Positions 16,203-24,761 are shown, counted from the stretch's first letter. The stretch is DNA of 34,756 nt from Citricoccus zhacaiensis (GCF_014645315.1 NZ_BMLQ01000001.1:1-34756), one strand, 5' to 3'. The notes: generated by a model not told the origin, from the letters alone. Program-made: numbers and translations.

Positions 16203-16275
16203 GCCCCAGTAGCTCAGTGGATAGAGCAGGAGCCTTCTAATCTCTTGGTCGGGGGTTCGACTCCCTCCTGGGGCA
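16203..16275 (+). tRNA. tRNA-Arg (anticodon UCU)
   Basis: 73 bases fold as a cloverleaf. The acceptor stem is GCCCCAG/CTGGGGC, the D stem GCTC/GAGC, the anticodon loop CTTCTAA with TCT at 16236-16238 (reads AGA/AGG), and the T arm GGGGG-TTCGACT-CCCTC with one G-T pair. Discriminator A is at 16275 and CCA is not encoded. The anticodon stem GGAGC/TCTCT has a closing C-T mismatch at 31-39 and a G-T at 27-43. Confidence 0.93.
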
Positions 16276-16283
16276 CTCCGCCG

Positions 16284-17228
16284 TCAGCCGGCGCGGGAGA
16301 CCAGGCCACCCAGGCCCCGATCCCCGGCGGCGAGCGCATCGGCCGTCCGCAGGATCATCCGGTGCATGGCCGCCGCGGCACGCGTGGGCTGCACGTCCTG
16401 GCGGCGGGCGAGGCTGATGGTCCGGCTGAGCCGGGGTTCCGTCAGCCGGACCGAGCGCAGGCCGGGGCGGTCCCCCAACACCATGGCCGGCACCAGCGCC
16501 ACCCCCATCCCCAGTTCGACGAATCGCAGCACTGCATCCATCTCGGCACCCTCCAGCACCACCTTCGGCATGAGTCCGGCGGCACGGAAGGCCTCGTCCA
16601 GGGTGCCGCGTAGGTCATAGCTGGACGGGAAGACGATCTGCGGCATGCCGGCCAAGTCCTTCAGCGTGACCGAGGTGCGACCTCCGAACGGTGCGTCCCC
16701 GCCGCCCACGACCACCAGCTCCTCCGTCAACAGCCGGCTGCGGGTGAGGCTCGGTGCGGTCGCCGGATGCGCGTCCGAGGTGATGACGAGGGCCAGGTCA
16801 AGGGCCCCGGAGGACAGCTCGTCGATCAGCCCGCGCGAGCCCCGCTCCGTCAGGTGCAGCTCGATCCCCGGGTGGGCAGCGTGGAAGGCTGACACGGCAT
16901 CGGCCACGATGCTCACGCACAGCGTCGGAGTGGCTCCGAGCCGCACCCGGCCGCGCTGCAGGCCGGCCAGTTCCGCCATCTCCCTGCGCACCGTCTCCGC
17001 ATCCGCCAGCATCCGGCGTGCCAGGGGCAGCAGGGTCTCTCCCGCGGCCGTCAGGGTGATGTGCCCCCGCGCCCGGTGGAACAACTCGGACCCCAGGTCG
17101 TGCTCCAGGGTCGCGATCTGCCGGCTCAGCGAGGGCTGGGTCAGGTGCAGGGACTCGGCGGCGCGGGTGAAGTGCCCCACTCGGGCCACCTCCAGGAAAC
17201 CCCGCAGCTGCTCCAGGTTCATGGTCAT
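16284..17228 (-). CDS. LysR-family transcriptional regulator
   Basis: A 314-residue LysR protein with an N-terminal winged helix-turn-helix (about residues 3-62: LEQLRGFLEVARVGHFTRAAESL, then LTQPSLSRQI and LEHDLGSELFHR). It is followed by the periplasmic-binding-like effector domain, with RVRLGATPTL and the GMGVALVPAM block near the end. It is divergent from the flavoprotein gene, the usual arrangement for a regulator controlling its neighbour in response to that pathway's metabolite. The ATG at 17228 is six bases after TACGCT (complement of 17235-17240), so the transcript may be leaderless; ATG 17222 is an alternative start. The effector is unknown. Confidence 0.92.
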   Translation of the reverse strand: MTMNLEQLRGFLEVARVGHFTRAAESLHLTQPSLSRQIATLEHDLGSELFHRARGHITLTAAGETLLPLARRMLADAETVRREMAELAGLQRGRVRLGATPTLCVSIVADAVSAFHAAHPGIELHLTERGSRGLIDELSSGALDLALVITSDAHPATAPSLTRSRLLTEELVVVGGGDAPFGGRTSVTLKDLAGMPQIVFPSSYDLRGTLDEAFRAAGLMPKVVLEGAEMDAVLRFVELGMGVALVPAMVLGDRPGLRSVRLTEPRLSRTISLARRQDVQPTRAAAAMHRMILRTADALAAGDRGLGGLVSRAG

Positions 17229-17299
17229 AGCAAAAGCGTATCGTCTCCACTCCTATTATTTATTGGAGTAATGAAGGGTGCCCTCTCTACGGTGGTCCC
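17229..17299. promoter_or_regulatory. Divergent lysR/flavoprotein control region with LysR-type operator
   Basis: Two -10 boxes face outward: TACGCT for lysR (complement of 17235-17240) and TACGGT for the flavoprotein gene (17288-17293), each six bases before its ATG. Between them lies ACTCC-N11-GGAGT (17249-17269) with an AT-rich spacer, in a region otherwise about 70% GC. The repeat spans roughly -51 to -31 relative to the flavoprotein start and overlaps its -35 zone. A dyad with an 11-base spacer is the classic LysR site format. Confidence 0.6.
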
Positions 17300-19087
17300 A
17301 TGACTTCCACAGCACGTCTTACAGCGCCCCCTACGCCACGTCCCACCGGACGCCCCACCGCCGTGGCCGAACACCAGATCTCCACCACCGTCCTCGTCAT
17401 CGGCACCGGCGGCTCCGGCCTGCGGGCGGCGATCGAGGTGGCCGAACAGGGCGTGGACGTCCTGGCCGTGGGGAAACGCCCGCGGCAGGACGCGCACACC
17501 TCGCTGGCCGCCGGCGGCATCAACGCGGCCCTGGGCACCATGGACGCGGAGGACAGCTGGCAGCAGCACGCCGCGGACACCATCAAGGAGAGCTACCACC
17601 TCGCCAACCCCCACACGGCGGAGATCGTCGCCCGCGGCGCCGCTCAGGGCATCGCCGACCTGGACCGCTATGGGATGGCCTTCGCCCGCGAGGAGGACGG
17701 CCGCATCTCGCAACGGTTCTTCGGTGCCCACACCTACCGGCGCACCGCCTTCGCCGGGGACTACACCGGACTGGAGATCCAGCGGACCCTGGTGAACCGG
17801 GCGGAACAGCTCGAGGTCCCCATCCTGGACACCGTCTACATCACCCGGTTGCTGGTCAAGGACAACGTGGTCTTCGGCGCCTATGGCTTCGACATCCAGG
17901 ACGGTACGCGCTACCTCATCCACGCCGACTCGGTCATCCTCGCCGCCGGCGGGCACAACCGGATCTGGCGGCGTACCTCCTCCCGCCGCGACGAGAACAC
18001 CGGGGACTCGTTCCGCCTGGCGGTGGAGGCAGGGGCCCGGCTCCGCGACCCTGAGCTCGTGCAGTTCCACCCCTCCGGCATCATCGAGCCCGAGAACGCC
18101 GCCGGCACGCTGGTCTCCGAGGCCGCCCGCGGCGAGGGTGGGATCCTGCGCAACGGCCGCGGCGAGCGATTCATGGCCGCCTACGATCCGGAACGGATGG
18201 AACTCTCCACGCGTGACCGGGTGGCCCTGGCCGCCTACACCGAGATCCAGGAGGGTCGCGGCACCGAAAACGGGGGCGTGTGGCTGGACGTCTCCCACCT
18301 CCCGCGGGAGACGATCATGACGCGTCTGCCGCGTGTCTACCAGACGCTGCTGGAACTGCAGATGCTGGACATCACCACCGATCCCATCGAGATCGCCCCG
18401 ACCGCGCACTACTCCATGGGCGGGGTCTGGGTCCGGCCCGAGGACCACAGCACGGACGTCGAGGGCCTCTATGCCATCGGCGAGGCCTCCTCCGGGCTTC
18501 ATGGTGCCAACCGGCTGGGCGGGAACTCCCTGATCGAGCTCCTGGTGTTCGGACGCATCGTCGGCCAGGCCGCCGTCGAGCATTCCGCCGGTCTCGACGC
18601 GCAGCGCCGCTCGCCCGAGGCCGTGGCGGCCGCCCGCGCCGACATCGAGGAGTTGTTGGCGGCGGACGGGCAGGAGAACGTCCGTGCCCTTCAGCGGGCC
18701 ATCCGCAACACGATGACCGAGCACGCCGGCGTCGTGCGCAGTGAGGCAAGCCTCTCAGCGGGACTGGCCGAGCTGGACGCTATCGAGGCGCGCCTGCAGG
18801 ACGTCGGCATTCACCCGGACATCGCCGGCTACCAGGACCTGGCCCACGCCTTCGACCTGAAGGCCTCGGCCCTGGCCGCCCGGGCCACGCTGGAGGCCGC
18901 CCGTGAACGCCGCGAGACGCGCGGCTGCCACAACCGCAGCGACTTCCCGGACACTGATCCCGAGCTGCAGGTCAACCTCGTCTGGTCACCCACCGCCGGG
19001 ATCACGCGCGAACAGATCCCGCCGGTGCCGGAGGAGATCGCCGCACTGATCCGGGAGGTCTCCCAGGACGGCAAGCTGGTCGAGTAA
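17300..19087 (+). CDS. SdhA/FrdA-type FAD flavoprotein (fumarate reductase/succinate dehydrogenase or L-aspartate oxidase group)
   Basis: A 595-residue soluble flavoprotein. It has a Rossmann GTGGSG (35-40), AHTSLAAGG with His66 at the position of covalent FAD attachment in SdhA/FrdA, QFHPSGI (His257), ARGEGG (Arg277), TAHYSMGG (His370) and ANRLGGNSL (Arg405). These match the catalytic His, Arg, His and Arg residues of fumarate reductase/succinate dehydrogenase. ANRLGGNSL favours SdhA/FrdA over NadB. No iron-sulfur or membrane-anchor subunit genes and no nadA/nadC lie nearby, so electron partner and substrate are unclear. The ATG is six bases after TACGGT. A divergent LysR gene and an operator-like dyad suggest substrate-induced expression. 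A strong palindromic hairpin follows. Confidence 0.83.
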   Translation: MTSTARLTAPPTPRPTGRPTAVAEHQISTTVLVIGTGGSGLRAAIEVAEQGVDVLAVGKRPRQDAHTSLAAGGINAALGTMDAEDSWQQHAADTIKESYHLANPHTAEIVARGAAQGIADLDRYGMAFAREEDGRISQRFFGAHTYRRTAFAGDYTGLEIQRTLVNRAEQLEVPILDTVYITRLLVKDNVVFGAYGFDIQDGTRYLIHADSVILAAGGHNRIWRRTSSRRDENTGDSFRLAVEAGARLRDPELVQFHPSGIIEPENAAGTLVSEAARGEGGILRNGRGERFMAAYDPERMELSTRDRVALAAYTEIQEGRGTENGGVWLDVSHLPRETIMTRLPRVYQTLLELQMLDITTDPIEIAPTAHYSMGGVWVRPEDHSTDVEGLYAIGEASSGLHGANRLGGNSLIELLVFGRIVGQAAVEHSAGLDAQRRSPEAVAAARADIEELLAADGQENVRALQRAIRNTMTEHAGVVRSEASLSAGLAELDAIEARLQDVGIHPDIAGYQDLAHAFDLKASALAARATLEAARERRETRGCHNRSDFPDTDPELQVNLVWSPTAGITREQIPPVPEEIAALIREVSQDGKLVE

Positions 19088-19121
19088 CCACCGAGGCGTC
19101 GTCGAGTAGCCACTGCACCAC

Positions 19122-19151
19122 TCCGGCCGGCGCCGCGCGGCGCCGGCCGGA
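19122..19151 (+). terminator. 30-bp perfect GC palindrome downstream of the flavoprotein gene
   Basis: A perfect palindrome with 15-bp arms and no spacer (13-bp stem plus tetraloop as RNA), entirely G/C apart from its end bases. It begins 35 bases after the stop codon and ends 34 bases before the predicted start of the next transcript. Most simply a terminator without a T-run; cruciform formation or a protein site is possible. Confidence 0.6.
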
Positions 19152-19197
19152 TGACTGTGGCACCGCCGGCCCACCCCGGGTCATTACGATGGAGGGG

Positions 19198-20919
19198 ATG
19201 TCCCGATTCCGATCCCCCAGGTGGCCCGTGCAGCAGAATCCCGCCGTTGACGACTCCCGTTCCGGCGACGCCCCGGCACCCTCGCTGGACCGCACCGCAG
19301 GGCGGACACCCCGCTGGGTGATCGGGCGCCAACCGGACCGCCGCGACGGCGCGGTGACCGTGGGGCCGCGCACCACCGGCCGCCAATGGTGGCAGTTGGG
19401 CGCCGTCATGGCCGTGGCCGCGGTCCTCTACCTGGTCCACTCGTTCCTGCGCTTCCGGAATTTCGAGGCCAAGGGGTACGACCTCGGGATCTTCGATCAG
19501 GCCGTGCGCCAGTACGCGCTGTTCCGAGAGCCGATCGTGCCCATCAAGGGCGTGGACTTCAACATCCTCGGCGATCATTTTCACCCGATCATCGCGCTGG
19601 CGGCCCCGCTGTACTGGATCTGGGACGACCCGCGCATGCTGGGCATCGCGATGACCGCGCTGCTGGTCTCCACCGCCATCCCGGTCTACCTCTTCGCGCG
19701 CCGTCGCTTCAGCCACGCCACCGCGCTGGTCGCCGCCGGTGCCCTGCTGCTGTGGTGGCCGTTCCAGGCGATGGTGAACTGGGACTTCCACGAGGTCTCC
19801 TTCGGCGTGCCGATCGTCGCCTGGATCGTCTGGGCCATCGACGGCCGCCGGTACTGGCTGGCCACCCTCCTCGCGGTGTCACTGCTGACGGTCCGCGAGG
19901 ACATGGGCATCACCCTGCTGGCGATCGCCATGGTGCTGGCGATCAAGCGGGCCTGGCTGCCCGCCGTCGTGACCGCCGTGCTGGGGGTGGCCGGCTACGT
20001 CTTCGCCACCTCCGTGGTGATCCCGCACTTCTCCCCCGAGGGCGAGTTCGGCTACTGGCAGTTCACGGCGCTCGGCCCGGACATGGGATCCTCGATCGCG
20101 TTCATCCTGTCCCAGCCCCTCGACGCCATCGCCGTGCTGTTCGACCACCCGCTGAAGATCGGGTTGTGGCTGCTGCACTTCGTGGCGCTGTGGCTCTTGC
20201 CGTTCCTCTCCCCGTACACGCTGATCGGTGCGCCGATCCTGCTCTCGCGCCTGTTCAACGACCGGCTCAACGTGTGGAGCCCGGTCTATCAGTACGACGC
20301 GATCCTGGCCCCGATCTTCCTCCTGGCCGCGCTCGAGGCGCTTGCCCGGATCGGTGCCTGGCGTGAGGCACGCCGTCAGTCGTCCGGTGGTTCTTCAGAC
20401 CCAGCACGACGCCGACGCACCCGTTCCACAGCCACGGCCGGCCTGGGTGCTCCGGGCTTCGCACAACCCGGGCGGCCCGGGCGGCTGCCCCTCGTGTTCG
20501 TCTCGGTCCTGCTCGGCTGCGGCGTCCTGGGCACCGCGGTCTTCCCGCAGGTCTTCCCGTTCCACCGCACGGTGACCGGCGACAACTGGCAGATGACGGA
20601 GTGGGCCCATGCCCTGGACCGGGCCGTGGAGTCCATCCCGGACGACGTCTGCGTCGAGGCCGCGGACAACGCCGTGCCCCACCTCGTGGACCGGACCTAT
20701 GTGGGCCTGCACGGGGACATGGGCGACGAACTGGCCACATGGATGATCATCGACACCACCGTGGAGGAGCTCGGCGGCTGGGATCCGCTGACCCCGGATC
20801 AGGCACTGGACCGCGCGCAGCGGCTGGGCTACGAGCCCGTCACGCAGGACGACCACGGCATCTGGGTGCTGCACCGCGATCGGCCGGTGGACCCGGTCTG
20901 CGCCACCTACGTGCCGTAG
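19198..20919 (+). CDS. DUF2079 multi-pass membrane protein
   Basis: A 573-residue integral membrane protein recognised by the DUF2079 block GYDLGIFDQAVRQYA followed by GDHFHPI, which resembles the luminal substrate region of GT-C glycosyltransferases. After a charged cytoplasmic N-terminus of about 65 residues, roughly ten hydrophobic segments follow. They include AVMAVAAVLYLVHSF and ALVAAGALLLWWPF. A Ser/Arg/Ala-rich loop and one further membrane segment precede a C-terminal extracytoplasmic domain of about 120 residues with two cysteines. The function is unknown; a role in sugar or lipid transfer is an inference. I chose ATG 19198 because TACGAT (19185-19190) ends seven bases before it; ATG 19189 would lie inside that box. 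It converges on the desaturase gene. Confidence 0.8.
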   Translation: MSRFRSPRWPVQQNPAVDDSRSGDAPAPSLDRTAGRTPRWVIGRQPDRRDGAVTVGPRTTGRQWWQLGAVMAVAAVLYLVHSFLRFRNFEAKGYDLGIFDQAVRQYALFREPIVPIKGVDFNILGDHFHPIIALAAPLYWIWDDPRMLGIAMTALLVSTAIPVYLFARRRFSHATALVAAGALLLWWPFQAMVNWDFHEVSFGVPIVAWIVWAIDGRRYWLATLLAVSLLTVREDMGITLLAIAMVLAIKRAWLPAVVTAVLGVAGYVFATSVVIPHFSPEGEFGYWQFTALGPDMGSSIAFILSQPLDAIAVLFDHPLKIGLWLLHFVALWLLPFLSPYTLIGAPILLSRLFNDRLNVWSPVYQYDAILAPIFLLAALEALARIGAWREARRQSSGGSSDPARRRRTRSTATAGLGAPGFAQPGRPGRLPLVFVSVLLGCGVLGTAVFPQVFPFHRTVTGDNWQMTEWAHALDRAVESIPDDVCVEAADNAVPHLVDRTYVGLHGDMGDELATWMIIDTTVEELGGWDPLTPDQALDRAQRLGYEPVTQDDHGIWVLHRDRPVDPVCATYVP

Positions 20920-20964
20920 CCCGGCCAGCACCGTCCCGGCCGTGGACGCCTCAGATGATGGGCG

Positions 20965-22224
20965 TCAGGCCTTGTTCGGCAGCGCCAGGCGGAAGATCTT
21001 GCCCCAGGTGGAGCCGATCTGCTTGTGCAGGGGCCCGATGTTGTAGGGCAGCCCGTAGCGCTCGCAGATCTCGCGGACCTGCACGGCCACCTCGGCGTAG
21101 CGGTTGGACGGCAGGTCCGGGAACAGGTGGTGCTCCACCTGGTGAGAGAGGTTGCCGGTCATGAAGTGCATGGCCTTGGAGCCGGAGATGTTGGCCGAGC
21201 CGATCATCTGACGGACGTACCAGTCACCCCGGGTCTCCCCCTCGACCATCTCCTCGGTGAACGTCTCCGCCCCCTCCGGGAAGTGGCCGCAGAAGATCAC
21301 GGCGTGCGCCCAGATGTTGCGCAGTCCGTTGGCGGTGCCGGTCGCCAGCAGTGCCGCGAGCCCGGAGCCGGTGAGGACCTGCGCCGCCACCGGGGTGGCC
21401 GCGTAGTCCTTGGCGAACTGCCGGGCGGCCTTCGCCCCCACCACCTTGAGGTCCCGGACCAGCTCGGCCTTGGACTTCTCGCCGGTCTTGACCCGGTCGA
21501 GTTCCAGGTCGTAGAGCGCGATGCCCCATTCGAAGACGGGGGCCAGGCCTGCATTGATGACCGGGTTCAGGATGTGCTTCGGCTCCCAGGGCTGGTCCCG
21601 GTCCACCCGCAGCACGTTGTAGCCGACATCCCGGTCCTTGCCGATCACGTTCGTCCAGCGGTGGTGCATGTCGTTGTGCGTGTTCTGCCAGGACTTGGAC
21701 GGGGTGACGAAGTCCCACTCCCACGTGGTCGAGTGAATGTCCGGGTCCCGCATCCAGTCCCACTGGCCGTGCAGGACGTTGTGCCCGATCTCCATGTTCT
21801 CGATGATCTTCGCGACCGTCAGCATGGCGGTTCCCGCCACCCAGGCCAGCTTGTTGTTGGCGCCCAGCAGGCAGGTCCGCCCCCCGAACTCCAGGGCCCG
21901 CTGCCACCGGATGACCTTGCGGATGTAGGCGGCGTCCGTGGCCCCGCGCTCGGCCAGGACCGCGTCCCGGACCGCGTCGAGCTCACGGCCGAGATCGGCC
22001 ACCTGCTCGTCGGTCAGGTGAGCGGCTGCCGGTGGGCGCACGGTGGGGCTGCCGGTGGCCGCCAGGGAGCCCGGTCGCGGCGCTCCGTTTCCCGGCGCAC
22101 GACGCCGGCCGGGCGCCTCGGTGTGCGGCTCCGGCGGGCCGTCGGGGCCTTTGCCCCGGCCCGGGGCCCAGCTGACCGTGTCCGGTTCGCTGATGGTCTT
22201 GGCATGGGTGTTGGTCTTGAACAC
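20965..22224 (-). CDS. Membrane fatty-acyl desaturase (DesA3-like)
   Basis: A di-iron acyl desaturase placing a double bond in membrane fatty acyl chains, similar to M. tuberculosis DesA3. It has three histidine boxes: HNVLH (148-152), HNDMHH (183-188) and HQVEHH (361-366). The surrounding NMEIGHNVLHGQWDWM and HHLFPDLPSNRYAEV are strongly diagnostic. The 419-residue protein carries about 65 Pro/Gly-rich residues before the family core (which starts near LTDEQVADLG), an unusual extension. GTG at 22224 is chosen because AGGAG lies five bases upstream; GTG 22041 would remove the extension but lacks a ribosome site. It is second in the operon behind the reductase that feeds it electrons. Confidence 0.9.
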   Translation of the reverse strand: MFKTNTHAKTISEPDTVSWAPGRGKGPDGPPEPHTEAPGRRRAPGNGAPRPGSLAATGSPTVRPPAAAHLTDEQVADLGRELDAVRDAVLAERGATDAAYIRKVIRWQRALEFGGRTCLLGANNKLAWVAGTAMLTVAKIIENMEIGHNVLHGQWDWMRDPDIHSTTWEWDFVTPSKSWQNTHNDMHHRWTNVIGKDRDVGYNVLRVDRDQPWEPKHILNPVINAGLAPVFEWGIALYDLELDRVKTGEKSKAELVRDLKVVGAKAARQFAKDYAATPVAAQVLTGSGLAALLATGTANGLRNIWAHAVIFCGHFPEGAETFTEEMVEGETRGDWYVRQMIGSANISGSKAMHFMTGNLSHQVEHHLFPDLPSNRYAEVAVQVREICERYGLPYNIGPLHKQIGSTWGKIFRLALPNKA

Positions 22225-22283
22225 GAGGCTCCTAGAGGTGGGCGTCGGATGGTCTGGGGGATGCGTGACGACACTGCGGACCG

Positions 22284-22303
22284 GCAGGCCGTACAGGGCC
22301 TGC
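22284..22303 (-). other. Hairpin in the reductase-desaturase intergenic gap
   Basis: GCAGGCC (22284-22290) pairs perfectly with GGCCTGC (22297-22303) around a 6-base loop in the 93-bp gap. It could be a processing, stability or attenuation element in the bicistronic message. No separate promoter for the desaturase is evident. Confidence 0.35.
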
Positions 22304-22317
22304 AGTCCTGCCGCGCG

Positions 22318-23388
22318 CTACAGCGCGAGACTGACGGGGCCGGCGGCCGCACTGACGCAGGTCTGGATGAGTTCACCGGGATCTCCGTGCACCTCGCCGG
22401 TGCGCAGGTCGGTGACCTGGCCGGAGCGCAGCGGGACCAGGCAGGCATGGCAGATGCCCATGCGGCAACCGCTGGGAGCGGCCACCCCGGCGTCCTCGGC
22501 GACCTCGAGCAAGGGGGTGTCCCCGGCGGCCTCGGCCTCGAGGTCAGAGTTCTCGAAGACGGCCAGGCCGCCCGCGCCGGCGACCCCGCCGGCCAGGTCC
22601 GCCTGGAAACGCTCGATCTTGAGCCCAGCCGCACCGACACCGGTCTCGCGTTCCCAGAGGTCCTCGGCATCGTCAAGGAACCCCGTGGGGCCACAGGCGT
22701 AGGCCGCACGGTCACGCCAGTCGGGACACAGGGCGTCCACGGCATGCGGGCCGGTCAGGTCGAGCCGGCCCTCGTCCGCCGTGGCGTGGTGGTGCACCCG
22801 CAGCCCGGGGAACTGCTGGGCCAGCTCGTCCAGTTCCTCGCGGAACGGGGAGGATTCTGAGGTGCGGGTGGAGTGGATGAGGACGATGTCCGCATCGGGG
22901 CGCCGGGGCACGAGGGTCCGGACCATGGACATCACCGGAGTGATGCCGGAGCCGGCGGTGAGCATCAGCAGCGGCCGGGGGTGCTCGGGAAGGGTGAAGT
23001 CACCCTCCGGACGGTCCAGGAAGAGGACATCCCCGGGCTCAGTGTCGCGGACCAGGGCGCCGGAGACCTTGCCGATGTCCGTGACCGTGATCTCCGGATC
23101 CTCCCCCGCAGCGGCGGAGAGAGAGTAGGAGCGCCACTGGCGCACCCCGTTGACGTCCACTCCGATGCGAGCCCACTGGCCGGCCTCATGGGACTTCCAG
23201 CCGGGACCGGTGCGGAAGGAGATGGTGGCCGTGCCGGGCACTGGACGGGAGACGTGGGTGACGATGCCGCGCAGTTGCCGGGAGGAGTGCACTGGATCCA
23301 GCAGGGCCAGGAAATCCCGAGGCGAGCGGGGCGTCGCCAAGACAGAGGAGAACAAGGAGAATACCGACACCAGGGGACGACGAGCCAT
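22318..23388 (-). CDS. Ferredoxin reductase-type protein, electron donor to the desaturase
   Basis: It moves electrons from NAD(P)H through FAD and a [2Fe-2S] cluster to the desaturase, as Rv3230c does for DesA3. The 356-residue protein has the FAD motif RSYSLS (86-91), the nucleotide-binding GSGITP (146-151), the CGPTGF reductase signature, and a C-terminal plant-type ferredoxin domain with Cys308, 313, 316 and 344 (C-x4-C-x2-C-x27-C). The order FAD-NAD-ferredoxin is that of the family. The ATG at 23388 lies six bases after TATTGT on the minus strand, another leaderless-type start. It is divergent from the PucR-type regulator gene across 59 bp. Confidence 0.92.
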   Translation of the reverse strand: MARRPLVSVFSLFSSVLATPRSPRDFLALLDPVHSSRQLRGIVTHVSRPVPGTATISFRTGPGWKSHEAGQWARIGVDVNGVRQWRSYSLSAAAGEDPEITVTDIGKVSGALVRDTEPGDVLFLDRPEGDFTLPEHPRPLLMLTAGSGITPVMSMVRTLVPRRPDADIVLIHSTRTSESSPFREELDELAQQFPGLRVHHHATADEGRLDLTGPHAVDALCPDWRDRAAYACGPTGFLDDAEDLWERETGVGAAGLKIERFQADLAGGVAGAGGLAVFENSDLEAEAAGDTPLLEVAEDAGVAAPSGCRMGICHACLVPLRSGQVTDLRTGEVHGDPGELIQTCVSAAAGPVSLAL

Positions 23389-23447
23389 ATGTCCACAATA
23401 TGCGCCCCGTCAACTAATTTCTGCACCGAACGGATACGATTGCCGCC
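23389..23447. promoter_or_regulatory. Divergent desaturase-operon/PucR-regulator control region
   Basis: Only 59 bp separate two start codons. TATTGT (complement of 23395-23400) serves the reductase-desaturase operon and TACGAT (23435-23440) serves the regulator; each lies 6-7 bases from its start. The -35 zones overlap around 23409-23418, so the two promoters probably compete. The gap is AT-richer than its surroundings. Confidence 0.55.
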
Positions 23448-24761
23448 ATGAATCTATCGTCAGAAGATAGTCCTCCATCTCACCCCCTGGCCGGCGGCCC
23501 ACCAGCGCCGCAGGTCCGGGAGACCCCGCAAGCGCAGCGTTCCCGGGGAGCCGCCGAGGCCAGGGACGCTTCCCGGCCCCCGTGGCTGTCACTGCCCCCG
23601 GAGCTGGCGGAACTGCTGGCACCTGCAGTGCCCGCCGTCGTCGAGCAGATCATCCAGACGGTGCCGAACCAGATCCCCGCCTATCAGATCACCAAGACCG
23701 AGCGGTTCAGCGAGGTGCTCTTCCTCGGTGTGCAGGGCGCCCTGGAACAATTGCTGTCCCTGCCGGGCACGGCCAATCCTGCCCTGAACGAGGAGTCGCG
23801 CGAGCTGGTGGCGGCACTCGGGGCCGGTGAGTACCGGCAGGGCCGCAGTATGGACGCCCTGCTGGCGGCCTACCGCACGAGCGCCCGGATCACGTTCCGC
23901 GGCCTGTCCGAGGCGTGTGCCGAGCAGGGCATGGCGATGGACGTGGTGGTGGATCTCGGGGAGACGATCCTGGCCTACATCGACGAGCTGTCCGCCGTGA
24001 GCGTTCAGGCCTACGCGGTCGAGCAATCGGCCCACGCGGGCGCTCTCGAGCTGCGGCGTGCCGACCTCGTGGCGGCGCTGGTGGGCGGCGGCGTCGAGAT
24101 CCACGAGGTGCGGCGGCTGGCCTCGGGAGCCGACTGGCACCTGCCTCAGCGCATGGCGGCGGTGGTGTTGCCCCTGGCCGCGGCGTCCGGGGTCCGCACC
24201 CGGCTGGGCACCTCGGGGATCGTGGTGGAGCGCGAGTCCGAGGCTACGGCGATCGTGGCCGCGCCCCAGTCCGAACGCCTGCGCCCCCGGTTGCGGGAGG
24301 TCTTCGCCGGCACCTCCGCCGTCCTCGGCCCCGCCGTGGAGTGGGACGGGGTGGCGCACTCCCACCGCGTGGCACGGCTCGTCGCCGCTCAATTGCCGCA
24401 ACTGCAGACCGAGTCCCCGGGGGACGGAGACCCGGTCTTCGCCTCGGACCACCTGGCACAGATCGTCCTCGGAGCGGAGACCCAGGTGATGGCGGACCTC
24501 GCCGCGCGGCGCCTGGCACCCTTGGGTGGGCTCAGCGGCACGAAGCGCGCGACCCTGGAGGAGACCCTGTTGTCCTGGCTGGTTCACTGGGGCCAGCGCA
24601 ATCCCGTGGCCGATGAACTGGGCATCCATCCGCAGACGGTGGGGTACCGGGTGGCCCAGTTGCGTCAGTTGTTCGGCGGCGAGCTGGATCGACCGGCAGT
24701 GCGGTTCGAACTGGAACTCGTGCTGCGCGCCCGGAGGATGGCGGAGGGGCCGGCCGAGTAG
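23448..24761 (+). CDS. PucR-type helix-turn-helix transcriptional regulator
   Basis: A 437-residue regulator. The C-terminal 68 residues (370-437) hold the PucR-type HTH with NPVADELGIHPQTVGYRVAQ. The middle part (LVAALVGGGVEIHEVRRLASG onward) resembles the GGDEF-like/CdaR region of this family, and residues about 50-190 form a helical N-terminal domain (ETILAYIDELSAVSVQAYA). It is divergent from the reductase-desaturase operon, so it probably controls membrane-lipid desaturation; this pairing is inference from position. The ATG lies seven bases after TACGAT. It converges on the GT87 gene with a 23-bp gap. Confidence 0.85.
   Translation: MNLSSEDSPPSHPLAGGPPAPQVRETPQAQRSRGAAEARDASRPPWLSLPPELAELLAPAVPAVVEQIIQTVPNQIPAYQITKTERFSEVLFLGVQGALEQLLSLPGTANPALNEESRELVAALGAGEYRQGRSMDALLAAYRTSARITFRGLSEACAEQGMAMDVVVDLGETILAYIDELSAVSVQAYAVEQSAHAGALELRRADLVAALVGGGVEIHEVRRLASGADWHLPQRMAAVVLPLAAASGVRTRLGTSGIVVERESEATAIVAAPQSERLRPRLREVFAGTSAVLGPAVEWDGVAHSHRVARLVAAQLPQLQTESPGDGDPVFASDHLAQIVLGAETQVMADLAARRLAPLGGLSGTKRATLEETLLSWLVHWGQRNPVADELGIHPQTVGYRVAQLRQLFGGELDRPAVRFELELVLRARRMAEGPAE

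Noticed and set aside
17300-19087. Calling the flavoprotein nadB outright
   Set aside because: ANRLGGNSL and the His for covalent FAD favour the SdhA/FrdA side; no nadA or nadC nearby.
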